A stretch of DNA of 64,000 nt from Flavobacteriaceae bacterium PS02338 (GTDB lineage: Bacteria > Bacteroidota > Bacteroidia > Sphingobacteriales > Sphingobacteriaceae): assembly GCA_029959615.1 (NCBI GenBank), contig JASCOD010000006.1:62001-126000 (forward strand), read 5' to 3'. Positions within the stretch are counted from its first letter, which is position 1. Each line of letters starts with the position of its first letter. Below are positions 33,948-42,163 of this stretch, piece by piece. A program made the position numbers and the translations under genes. Under the pieces are notes generated by a model, which made no database searches, had not been told where the DNA came from, and worked only from the letters and a program-made list of their open reading frames with translations.

Positions 33948-36281
33948 ATGACGAAAAATTACATGCTTTTACTCAAGAATAAGCTAAATCCCATCGTTTT
34001 TACCTTTTTTATTTTTGTAATAAATGTACAAAGCTTTGCTCATCATCCTAAATCTAAAAAATCAGATCATCTACCGTTTCCAGCATTCGCTTTTGCAGCG
34101 CATCGTGGTGGTGCTGGGCTAATGCCAGAGAATACCATTGCGGCCATGAAAAATGCCATTGATTTGCCTAATGTAACCACACTAGAAATGGATTTACATG
34201 TGTCAAAAGATAAAGAAGTAGTGGTAACTCATAACCCATATTTTAGTTCAGATTACACTACTACTCCCGAGGGAGGTTATCTAACTTCTGCCGAGGGACG
34301 AAGTAGGCTGCTTTATAATATGGATTATAACATAATTGCACAATATGATGTAGGTTTGAAACCCAGTTCTACTTTTCCTCAAAGACAAAGTATAGCGGCT
34401 ATTATTCCTCGTCTTGCCGATTTAATAGACGAAGCCGAGGCTTATGCTACATCTAAAGGGAAGGTAATGTTTTACGATATGGAGATTAAGTCTACTGTAT
34501 CTGGAGACAATGTTGACCATCCAGCACCACAAGAATTTTCTGATTTGGTTGTAGCAGTTCTTACCGCTAAAAACTTACTTCATCGTACAATACTACATTC
34601 TTTTGATGTACGTCCTTTGCAATATATTAACCAACAATACCCGAATATTAAGCTTTCTTATCTTCTAACCTCAACTAATGCGCCTAACTATTTAACTCGT
34701 TTACAAACGCTTGGCTTCGATCCAAACTATATCTGTGTACAATATACGGCTATCAACGCACAGATGGTTGCAACCTGTAATGCTAGAAACATTAAGGTGT
34801 TGGCATGGACGGTAAATAGTGAGACTCACATTAACCAAATGAAGGCCTTGGGCGTAGCTGGTATTGTTACGGATTATCCTAACTTGAATTTAGCCACTAC
34901 AACTCCGGGATATCAAGATACAAAAGTGATCATTACGGGGTATATGCCTAATCCGAATGGAAATGATTTTAGTTACGAATACATACAGTTTAAGGCTACG
35001 GAGTATATTAATTTTGCCACTACTCCTTATGCTGTAATTACTACTTATAGTTCTTCAACGGGCGATTATGTTACTACTGCACCTGTTAATGGTTGGGTTA
35101 CTGGTAATATACTTAGTGCTGTACCAACAAGATCAACAGCACAAACTACTAAGTTTAATATTGCCAGTGGAGAGGTTTATCCGGGAGATATTTTCTACGT
35201 TGGTGGATCGGAAAAAAGATTGAATGGCTCTGGCTCAACAGATATCAGTTCAGCTAAATGGCTCCGGGTAATCAACTATCAAGAAAGCACTGCATGGAGT
35301 GGTGATGACAATGTAGGTGGAGGAACGTTTGGGGCGCTATTTGGTAATAATGCGAATGTGCAGGGAGTTGCTGTTTTTAATACTACTGCTGTTACCGAAA
35401 CTACTGTACCTGTAGATGTTGTATTTTTTGGTACCCTTACGCCAACTAATACTTTTCGATTTTACGACAATTCGGGTAGTGAAGAGTTAGGTTTTAGGAT
35501 CTGTAATACAGATAGGTATCATACAGATAATGGTGATTTTTTTGCAAAAGGAACCAATACTTATGTGTTTGGTCCAGCAGCTACAACTGATGCTGGAGCG
35601 AGAAATAAATTTTATAGGCTAGGTGGTGTTTATGATTTGGAGACAAAAACATGGACAACCGCTAGAAGTGCTACAGAAGTTATATTGCCTACTAATACTA
35701 CAGGAACGCTTGCGATGATAGAAACTGGGATTACAACTTTGCCAGTAAAATTTGCATCATTTAAAGCAGAGGCTGTAGGAAAGAGCGTACGCTTAAATTG
35801 GACCACTGCTTCAGAAAAGGACAATGCTTATTTTAATGTGCTTCACTCTGCTAATGATAGCGATTTTAAACAAATAGGTACAGTTGAAGGTAGTGGCACT
35901 AGTAATATCGTTCGTCAATACAGTTATACCCATCATCAACCTACTGCTGGTGTTAATTATTATCAAATTAAGCAAGTAGACCGTAATGGAGATTTTTCTT
36001 TCTCTGAAGTTGCATTAGCAAAAACCAATCTAGCTGTCAATGCACTTACTGCTTTTTATCAAAATGAAAAATTGAATTTAAATTTTGTAAGTAGTAACGG
36101 TAAAACAGCTAAGGTTATAGTGTACGATATGGCAGGGAAAAAACAAATATCCTATATAGAAAGTGTTGCATCGGGTAACAATAATTTGTCTTTACCTGTA
36201 AAATTAAATGCTGGCGTTTATGTGGTGGCCTTGCAAATAGATAATTCATTATCTACCGTTAAAATAGCAATTGGAAATTAG
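33948..36281 (+). CDS. Secreted glycerophosphodiester phosphodiesterase with type A T9SS sorting domain
   Basis: 777 residues. Signal peptide about 1-31. GDPD domain about 45-320 with HRGG (H52), LEMD (E80, D82) and THNP (H95): the metal and catalytic residues are all present, and the second half has KVLAWTVNSETHINQM and VDGIVTDYP-type text (AGIVTDYPNLNL). A beta-rich middle region (about 325-610) holds LTD-like text but no family I can name. A fibronectin III-like domain follows (about 618-705: LPVKFASFKAEAVGKSVRLN, WTTASEKDNAYF), then a type A sorting domain (about 706-777) ending LNAGVYVVALQIDNSLSTVK. It probably releases glycerol phosphate from lipids or teichoic-type debris at the cell surface. 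Confidence 0.88.
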   Translation: MTKNYMLLLKNKLNPIVFTFFIFVINVQSFAHHPKSKKSDHLPFPAFAFAAHRGGAGLMPENTIAAMKNAIDLPNVTTLEMDLHVSKDKEVVVTHNPYFSSDYTTTPEGGYLTSAEGRSRLLYNMDYNIIAQYDVGLKPSSTFPQRQSIAAIIPRLADLIDEAEAYATSKGKVMFYDMEIKSTVSGDNVDHPAPQEFSDLVVAVLTAKNLLHRTILHSFDVRPLQYINQQYPNIKLSYLLTSTNAPNYLTRLQTLGFDPNYICVQYTAINAQMVATCNARNIKVLAWTVNSETHINQMKALGVAGIVTDYPNLNLATTTPGYQDTKVIITGYMPNPNGNDFSYEYIQFKATEYINFATTPYAVITTYSSSTGDYVTTAPVNGWVTGNILSAVPTRSTAQTTKFNIASGEVYPGDIFYVGGSEKRLNGSGSTDISSAKWLRVINYQESTAWSGDDNVGGGTFGALFGNNANVQGVAVFNTTAVTETTVPVDVVFFGTLTPTNTFRFYDNSGSEELGFRICNTDRYHTDNGDFFAKGTNTYVFGPAATTDAGARNKFYRLGGVYDLETKTWTTARSATEVILPTNTTGTLAMIETGITTLPVKFASFKAEAVGKSVRLNWTTASEKDNAYFNVLHSANDSDFKQIGTVEGSGTSNIVRQYSYTHHQPTAGVNYYQIKQVDRNGDFSFSEVALAKTNLAVNALTAFYQNEKLNLNFVSSNGKTAKVIVYDMAGKKQISYIESVASGNNNLSLPVKLNAGVYVVALQIDNSLSTVKIAIGN

Positions 36282-36333
36282 TACCTATTAGTATTATCAG
36301 GCAAAAAATATCAGTTTAGCTTGATAATACTAT

Positions 36334-36792
36334 TTATAAACCTTTGTAGATTGGTAATTCCTCTACAAAAGTAAAATGCTTATTCCCGTGGTCTATTTGT
36401 GCGTAATAGTGATTTAGACCATTCGTAATGACTAGCCATTTCGCTTTATAGACAGAATTGTATCTTGCAGCTTGATCAAAAGTAGCTTGTGTAATAGGTA
36501 CTGAAGGTGCTTTGCATTCTATTACCATCAGTTTTTCTCCATCATTGGTGTAAACTAAAATATCACTACGTTTTCTAGTCTGATTTAAGCTCAGACCACC
36601 CTCAATTTGCATTAAACTAACGGGGAATTGCTTTTCTTTGATCAAATATTTAATAAAATGCTGTCTTACCCACTCTTCGGGAGTAAGTAATAAGTGTTTC
36701 TTTCTGGCCTCGTCAAAAATGTAATGGAGCCCATCTCTCTGAGTAATTTTAAAAGGATGAAAAGGTAAATTAAGAGGAGTAGGGTTGAACAT
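36334..36792 (-). CDS. Orphan HSDR_N (type I restriction-like nuclease) domain protein
   Basis: 152 residues from the ATG at 36792 (MFNPTPLNLPFHPFK). The frame extends 47 codons upstream, but an exact -7 box between (36799-36806) and the divergent holA start make that unlikely. The domain is the N-terminal nuclease module of HsdR: RKRSDILVY supplies Asp77 and IECKAP supplies E92 and K94 of the PD-(D/E)xK site. No helicase, methylase or specificity gene is nearby, so it is not a restriction system; members like this are widespread in Bacteroidota and of unknown role. Confidence 0.85.
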   Translation of the reverse strand: MFNPTPLNLPFHPFKITQRDGLHYIFDEARKKHLLLTPEEWVRQHFIKYLIKEKQFPVSLMQIEGGLSLNQTRKRSDILVYTNDGEKLMVIECKAPSVPITQATFDQAARYNSVYKAKWLVITNGLNHYYAQIDHGNKHFTFVEELPIYKGL

Positions 36793-36798
36793 GGTTTG

Positions 36799-36806
36799 CA
36801 AAGTTA
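36799..36806 (-). promoter_or_regulatory. -7 promoter element of the HSDR_N gene
   Basis: TAACTTTG on the minus strand matches TAnnTTTG exactly, six bases before the ATG at 36792. Confidence 0.6.
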
Positions 36807-36898
36807 AAAGTAAAAAGGTGAAAGTAAAAAGTTTGATGTTGGGATGCCAAAAATTACTCACAATCCTCAACAAATCTAAAATCGTTAATCTAAAATCG

Positions 36899-36906
36899 TA
36901 ATTTTG
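36899..36906 (+). promoter_or_regulatory. -7 promoter element of holA
   Basis: TAATTTTG matches TAnnTTTG exactly, four bases before the ATG at 36911. Confidence 0.6.
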
Positions 36907-36910
36907 ATTA

Positions 36911-37930
36911 ATGAGTGCCGAGGATATCATCAAGGATTTAAAAGCTAGAAAATTTAAACCAGTTTACCTATTACAGGGTGAAGAACCTTATTACATTGAT
37001 CAGATTGTGGATTATATGGAAAATAATGTGCTTTCTGATGGTGAAAAGGGATTTAATCAGACGGTTCTGTATGGTAAAGATACAGATATGGCTACTGTTA
37101 TGAACGCAGCTAAGCGCTATCCAATGATGTCCGAATATCAATTGATTATTGTAAAGGAGGCGCAAGATTTGAAATGGGGAAATGAAGGCGCAAGTAAAGA
37201 AGCTGATTTTATCCTCGCTTATTTTGAAAAACCTTTACCTAGTACCATTTTGGTGTTGGCTTATAAATATGCCAATTTCGATAAGCGTAAAAAAGTATAC
37301 AAAGCAATTAATAGCAGTGGTACTGTTTTTCAGAGTGATCCCGTACGTGATTATAAGCTAGTGCCTTGGATCGAAGATCATATCAAAAGTAAAGGTTATA
37401 AGATAGATCCACAGGCAGTTGCCCTAATGGCAGAATACTTGGGGACAGATCTTTCAAAGATCGCCAATGAGGTAGAAAAGCTTTGCTTAAATATTGATAG
37501 ATCGACAACGATTCAAACGGATCATATTCAACGAAATATTGGTATTAGCAAAGAATATAATGTATTCGAATTGCAGAAGGCTTTGGCAACCCGAAATGTT
37601 GTAAAGAGCAACCAGATTATTAACTATTTTGCAGGTAACCCCAAAGCTAATCCGATGATTATGGTGATGGCAAACCTAAACTCCTATTTCTCTAAAATAT
37701 TAAAATATCACTACCTTCCTAATAAAAATGATGCTCCAAGAGAGCTGGGGGTTAGCCCATATTTTATTAAAGATTATGAGGCAGCGGCAAGAACTTTTAA
37801 TGCAGGTAAGACTTTTGATATCATTAGCTTACTTAGAGAGTATGATTTGAAAAGTAAGGGTTTGGAGAGTTCTGGAAATACTTCTGATGGAGATTTATTA
37901 AAGGAATTGGTATTTAAGATTTTGCATTAG
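36911..37930 (+). CDS. holA: DNA polymerase III subunit delta
   Basis: 339 residues. The delta subunit opens the sliding clamp within the clamp-loader complex. The N-terminal AAA-like start KFKPVYLLQGEEPYYIDQIV, the middle ILAYFEKPLPSTILVLAYKYANFDKRKK and the C-terminal collar-type helices (ELGVSPYFIKDYEAAARTF, RLREYDLKSKGL-like text) match HolA. Monocistronic and divergent from the HSDR_N gene, with back-to-back -7 boxes about 100 bases apart. Confidence 0.93.
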   Translation: MSAEDIIKDLKARKFKPVYLLQGEEPYYIDQIVDYMENNVLSDGEKGFNQTVLYGKDTDMATVMNAAKRYPMMSEYQLIIVKEAQDLKWGNEGASKEADFILAYFEKPLPSTILVLAYKYANFDKRKKVYKAINSSGTVFQSDPVRDYKLVPWIEDHIKSKGYKIDPQAVALMAEYLGTDLSKIANEVEKLCLNIDRSTTIQTDHIQRNIGISKEYNVFELQKALATRNVVKSNQIINYFAGNPKANPMIMVMANLNSYFSKILKYHYLPNKNDAPRELGVSPYFIKDYEAAARTFNAGKTFDIISLLREYDLKSKGLESSGNTSDGDLLKELVFKILH

Positions 37931-38149
37931 GTTTTTACCCTATTTAGCTACATATACACAGCTATTTTTTGATTTTAGAAGTGTTTATGTTGGTTTCTGT
38001 ATGTGGTGTCTATTTGTAGAATGTAAAACGTATAATATCTGTGCATCTGTGGCTAATTATAATATGTAACTAAGAAGTTATAGCTAATTCTGAAAATTTC
38101 GTAGTACTACTCCTATTTTTACTTCTCAATTAACTTATTCGCAAAATTG

Positions 38150-40705
38150 ATGAAGAAAAACCTATTTACATTATTGCTGGCTGCTGGAGTGGTAACTTTT
38201 ACTTCTGCTCAACGACCAGTACAGGGAGGTGGTGCCCCTGCGGACAGCACGCGTAGAGCTCCTGGAGCATCTGGCGCTGCCAAAGTACAACCAAAACCTT
38301 ACGAGCAAGTGATTACAAGTAAAGCGCTTAGTCGTAAGGGGATGATTACCTCCCATAGAATTGAAGACAAATTTTATTTTGAAATTGCCGATACTACTCT
38401 GAATAGAGATATCTTGGTAGTAAGTCGTATCTCAAAATCTGGCGCTGAAGTACGTGCTGCACAAGGTTATGCTGGTGATCAGATCGGTAGTTCGGTAATT
38501 CGCTTCGAGAAAGGACCGAATAATAGAATTTTTATGCGCAAAATTAGTTTTAGAGCTTATAGCGCTGATAGTACTGCTTCAATGTACCAGTCGTTGCAAA
38601 ATTCTAGCGTACAGCCAATTGCTGCTGCTTTTGATATTGCAGCTTATACGCCAGGTAAAAACGGAAGTGTTATTGATGTAACTGCATATATCAATAGCGA
38701 CAATGATATTTTCTATTTCGGTTCTCCAATGTTCAAGTCTAGATTAGGTATTGGGGCACAACAGGCAGATAGAAGCTATATCCAGGATGTGAAGAGTTTT
38801 CCTACAAACGTAGAGATTAAAACTGTAAAAACTTACGCTAAAGCTGCTGCCAGCTCAGGAATGGGAGGTGCTGCTATGCCTTCTTTAGGTGGCGGTGGCG
38901 CTCCAACTGGATCTGTAACTTTAGAGTTAAATACCTCATTGGTAATTTTGCCGAAAAATCCAATGAAGCCTCGTTATTTTGATCCTCGTGTTGGTTATTT
39001 TGCTGTGGGTTATACTGATTTTGATTTAAATCCTCAAGGAGTTAAAGAACTTGAATTAGTGAAACGTTGGAGATTGGAGCCAAAACCACAGGATATGGCT
39101 AAATATAAACGTGGTGAGTTGGTAGAACCAGCTAAACCTATCGTTTTCTACATCGATCCAGCTACCCCTAAAAAATGGGTTCCTTATTTAATTGCCGGTG
39201 TTAACGATTGGCAAAAGGCATTCGAAAAGGCAGGTTTCAAAAACGCTGTTATTGGAAAGATGGCACCTACAAAAGCACAAGATTCTACTTGGAGTTTAGA
39301 TGACGCACGTAACTCGGCTATCGTTTACAAACCATCTGAAATTCCTAATGCAAGCGGTCCAAGTATTTCAGATCCACGTACTGGTGAAATCATGGAAAGC
39401 CATATCAATTGGTACCACAACGTAATGAAGTTGGTGCGTGATTGGTATTTTGTTCAAACTGCGGCTGTTGATAAAAGAGCTCGCACGGTAAACTTTAGTG
39501 ACGAATTAATGGGAGATTTGATCCGTTTTGTATCTTCTCACGAAGTTGGTCATACTTTGGGTTTACGTCACAACCACGGTTCAAGTTCAACTGTGCCTGT
39601 AGAGAATTTACGTAACAAAAAATGGGTTGAAGAAAATGGACACACGCCATCTATCATGGATTATGCCCGTTTCAATTATGTAGCTCAACCAGAAGATAAC
39701 ATCTCGAAATCAGGATTGTATCCTCGTATTGGAGATTATGATAAATGGGCTATTGAATGGGGTTACAGATACTTCCCAGATAGTAAAAATGTAGCTTCTG
39801 ATATGAAAATATTAGATAAAATGACTGTCGAGTCTGCTAAGAACAGACGCTTATGGTTTGGTACTGAGACTAATCCAGACGACCCACATTCGCAAAGTGA
39901 AGATTTGAGTGATAATGCGATGAAAGCTAGTGATTATGGTATCAAGAACCTGAAAGTAATTTTAGCTAACCTTAAAACTTGGACTAAACAACCTGGCGAA
40001 AACTATGATGAACTAGGAAATATGTATGGTCAATTGACTACTCAATTTGGTCGTTACATTGGACACGTAAGCAAGAATATTGGTGGTATCTATGAAAACC
40101 CGAAAACGGTAGACCAAGAGGGTTTAATTTATCAACGTACGCCGGCAGCTACTCAAAAAGAGGCTATTGATTTCTTAAACAGACAAGTGTTTACTACACC
40201 AAAGTGGTTGTTAGATCAATCTATTTTAGATAACATTAATGAAAGTCCTTTAGTAGTAGTTTCTAAATTACAAAATGCAGCATTAGCTCGTGTGGTATCT
40301 ACAAGAGTATTAGGTAACTTAATTGCAGCCGAAGCTGCAGACGGTCCTACGGCATATAAGATTTCAGATTTGTTCAAGGATTTAAATGCTTCCATCTTTA
40401 CAGAATTAAAAGGTGGTGCTACAATCGATGTATATCGTAGAAACTTGCAAAAAGCTTATGTAGATAGGTTAATAACAATCATTGCGCCACCTGCTCCTAC
40501 GGCGGGGACTATGGTTTTAGGTAGAGGTGCCGGTGTACCAACAGGTTTATCTGCCAGCCAAACTGATGCGGTTTCTGTAGTAAAAGGACAATTGCGTGAG
40601 TTAGATAAAGCGATTAAGACAAGTTCACAAGCAGATCCGTTAAGTAAATATCATTTGGAAGATTTATCTGATCGTATTGAGAACGCTTTGGATACTAAAA
40701 AATAA
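38150..40705 (+). CDS. Secreted zinc-dependent metalloprotease (DUF5117/DUF5118 type)
   Basis: 851 residues from the ATG at 38150; the TTG one codon upstream is less likely. Signal peptide about 1-20 (VTFTSAQ). The N-terminus (about 60-430) has the DUF5117/5118 pattern, and the metzincin-like zinc site is SSHEVGHTLGLRHNHG (HExxHxxGxxH) near residue 465, with SIMDYARFNYV as the Met-turn-like stretch. Residues about 700-851 include a Gly/Pro-rich loop. Bacteroidota carry several of these large secreted peptidases; substrates are unknown. No T9SS sorting domain is seen, so it is probably periplasmic. A strong terminator follows. Confidence 0.9.
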   Translation: MKKNLFTLLLAAGVVTFTSAQRPVQGGGAPADSTRRAPGASGAAKVQPKPYEQVITSKALSRKGMITSHRIEDKFYFEIADTTLNRDILVVSRISKSGAEVRAAQGYAGDQIGSSVIRFEKGPNNRIFMRKISFRAYSADSTASMYQSLQNSSVQPIAAAFDIAAYTPGKNGSVIDVTAYINSDNDIFYFGSPMFKSRLGIGAQQADRSYIQDVKSFPTNVEIKTVKTYAKAAASSGMGGAAMPSLGGGGAPTGSVTLELNTSLVILPKNPMKPRYFDPRVGYFAVGYTDFDLNPQGVKELELVKRWRLEPKPQDMAKYKRGELVEPAKPIVFYIDPATPKKWVPYLIAGVNDWQKAFEKAGFKNAVIGKMAPTKAQDSTWSLDDARNSAIVYKPSEIPNASGPSISDPRTGEIMESHINWYHNVMKLVRDWYFVQTAAVDKRARTVNFSDELMGDLIRFVSSHEVGHTLGLRHNHGSSSTVPVENLRNKKWVEENGHTPSIMDYARFNYVAQPEDNISKSGLYPRIGDYDKWAIEWGYRYFPDSKNVASDMKILDKMTVESAKNRRLWFGTETNPDDPHSQSEDLSDNAMKASDYGIKNLKVILANLKTWTKQPGENYDELGNMYGQLTTQFGRYIGHVSKNIGGIYENPKTVDQEGLIYQRTPAATQKEAIDFLNRQVFTTPKWLLDQSILDNINESPLVVVSKLQNAALARVVSTRVLGNLIAAEAADGPTAYKISDLFKDLNASIFTELKGGATIDVYRRNLQKAYVDRLITIIAPPAPTAGTMVLGRGAGVPTGLSASQTDAVSVVKGQLRELDKAIKTSSQADPLSKYHLEDLSDRIENALDTKK

Positions 40706-40732
40706 GCGAGAAGCTTTGGTTTAAATCTTTTG

Positions 40733-40765
40733 AAATCCTTCTAGAGTTTCTAGGAGGATTTTTTT
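40733..40765 (+). terminator. Terminator after the metalloprotease gene
   Basis: AAATCCTTCTAGA (40733-40745) pairs with TCTAGGAGGATTT (40749-40761) with one wobble, loop GTT, then a T tract. The convergent acyltransferase gene ends at 40777. Confidence 0.88.
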
Positions 40766-40776
40766 ATTACATAAAA

Positions 40777-41793
40777 TTAAGTTACAAAAGGGTGTATTTT
40801 TTTATTCACTGCTAACAGTCTGATGATAAAAAATGAGATTAAATAAGTGATTAAAGATACACCAATGATAGAAGTGAGAAGGTATGTAGGAGAATTCCCA
40901 TTAATGTTAAACATAGGAATTAACCTGTACACATAATGCAGTACCAATACATGAACTAAATAAATCCCGTAGCTATGCAGATCTAAATCAATTAATATCT
41001 TATTTGAGGTTTTTAATAGGCTTTTCCCTATAAGAAAAACTCCGATAGCTGTTAAGCAAACGTTTGGTGATAGGTAATTGTAATACGTAGTATTGAGCTT
41101 ATTTTCGGTAATAGAAAGATAGGAAGTTGATGTTAACGTTAAAGTTACGCCAAAAACAAATAACATTAAGTATAAGGTGTTTTTAGAACTATTAGTTTCT
41201 ACATACTTATCTAAATAATAGCCCAGCACCAAATAACCCAAATATTTGCTGAAATACAGTACCTCTATGCTCGGTACATATTTAGCTATATCTGTGTTGA
41301 TAAATAGCGTGAGTACCCATAAAAGTAAAAAGTATTGAAGCTCTTGTTTGGTGCTATTTTGAGCCCACTTTCTAATAATGGGAATGAACAAATAAATTCC
41401 CAGTATCATATAAACATACCACAAATGATAGTAAGTTCCCGTGAGCAGCTTATCGAATAATAATTGAAGTAGGTATAAAACTGAGGATTTATCGAAGTTT
41501 CCGGCGTAGTAGAAAATAAAATAAATGATGCTCCAAAACAGAAAAGGAAGCACAATCCGCTTAAGTCTTTTGTTTAAGAAAATATTTAAAGGCTCGTTAC
41601 GGTCTAGTAGTACCGCTCCGGAAATCATTACAAAAACAGGAACACTAAAACGAAGTATCGAATCTAATAAATTAACCAATTGCCAAGAAACAAAGCTGAT
41701 TTTATTGAACTGCAATACAAATGGTGCAGTTACATGTAATACAATGACTGCAAAAGTGGCAATGTTTCTTAAATTGCTGATGTAGTTTTTCAA
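40777..41793 (-). CDS. Acyltransferase family 3 membrane protein
   Basis: 338 residues, from a TTG at 41793 (MKNYISNLRNIATFAVIVLHV); an exact -7 box 17 bases upstream and the lack of any nearby ATG support the TTG. About ten membrane helices. The family landmarks are the N-terminal catalytic-type His in IVLHVTAPF, PVFVMISGAVLLDR, and KRLKRIVLPFLFW. Such proteins O-acetylate sugars of surface polysaccharide or peptidoglycan (OafA/WecH class). Substrate unknown; no polysaccharide genes adjoin it. Confidence 0.88.
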   Translation of the reverse strand: MKNYISNLRNIATFAVIVLHVTAPFVLQFNKISFVSWQLVNLLDSILRFSVPVFVMISGAVLLDRNEPLNIFLNKRLKRIVLPFLFWSIIYFIFYYAGNFDKSSVLYLLQLLFDKLLTGTYYHLWYVYMILGIYLFIPIIRKWAQNSTKQELQYFLLLWVLTLFINTDIAKYVPSIEVLYFSKYLGYLVLGYYLDKYVETNSSKNTLYLMLFVFGVTLTLTSTSYLSITENKLNTTYYNYLSPNVCLTAIGVFLIGKSLLKTSNKILIDLDLHSYGIYLVHVLVLHYVYRLIPMFNINGNSPTYLLTSIIGVSLITYLISFFIIRLLAVNKKIHPFVT

Positions 41794-41810
41794 CGATTTC
41801 TGTTTTGCGA

Positions 41811-41818
41811 CAAAAGTA
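41811..41818 (-). promoter_or_regulatory. -7 promoter element of the acyltransferase gene
   Basis: TACTTTTG on the minus strand matches TAnnTTTG exactly, 17 bases before the TTG start. Confidence 0.5.
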
Positions 41819-41858
41819 AGGATAATTTGATAGTTAGAAGTTGTAAGCGAATAACTAT

Positions 41859-41943
41859 CGTCATTGCAAGGTACGAAGCAATTTTACGGACTTGTAATTA
41901 CTAATCTACTCGCTTTAGAATTGCTTCGTACCTCACAATGACG
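41859..41943. repeat. 85-bp palindromic element, GTCATTGC/GAAGCAAT family, copy 1
   Basis: The 25-base arms (CGTCATTGCAAGGTACGAAG with AATT continuing, and their complement) differ at two positions. Related copies, more decayed, are at 47595-47703 and 50230-50333. Confidence 0.8.
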
Positions 41944-42011
41944 AGTTGGGTTGGGGGGTGAAAAAGTTAATGTTTCGCAAAGTATTTCCCATATAAACTT
42001 GATTGAGTGGC

Positions 42012-42050
42012 TTAGTCCGCATTCCGATTTTTTCATCGGGAGAGGACTAA
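42012..42050. repeat. Two-tier hairpin downstream of murA
   Basis: TTAGTCC (42012-42018) pairs with GGACTAA (42044-42050); inside it CCGAT pairs with ATCGG around a T-rich loop. Function unknown. Confidence 0.45.
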
Positions 42051-42055
42051 AAGCG

Positions 42056-42095
42056 AAAGCAGGGCTAACATCATTTGATGTAGAAGCCCTGCTTT
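42056..42095 (-). terminator. Probable terminator of the DUF4290-murA operon
   Basis: An 11-base stem, AAAGCAGGGCT (42056-42066) with AGCCCTGCTTT (42085-42095), encloses a second stem ACATCA/TGATGT. The tract after it on the minus strand is only moderately T-rich, so strength is uncertain. Confidence 0.6.
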
Positions 42096-42163
42096 TCTAA
42101 TAATATTTTGGCAATTTGTTCCGATACTTCCGTAAAGCTAATACAAATCGTATTTCGTAAATA

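Larger units (their letters stand above)
41794..42163. other. 370-base intergenic stretch holding a repeat element and two hairpins
   Basis: No coding frame. It contains the acyltransferase promoter, an 85-bp palindromic element (41859-41943), a two-tier hairpin (42012-42050) and the murA terminator hairpin (42056-42095). Confidence 0.7.

Noticed and set aside
36334..36792. Type I restriction-modification system
   Set aside because: Only the HSDR_N nuclease domain is present; no helicase, HsdM or HsdS.
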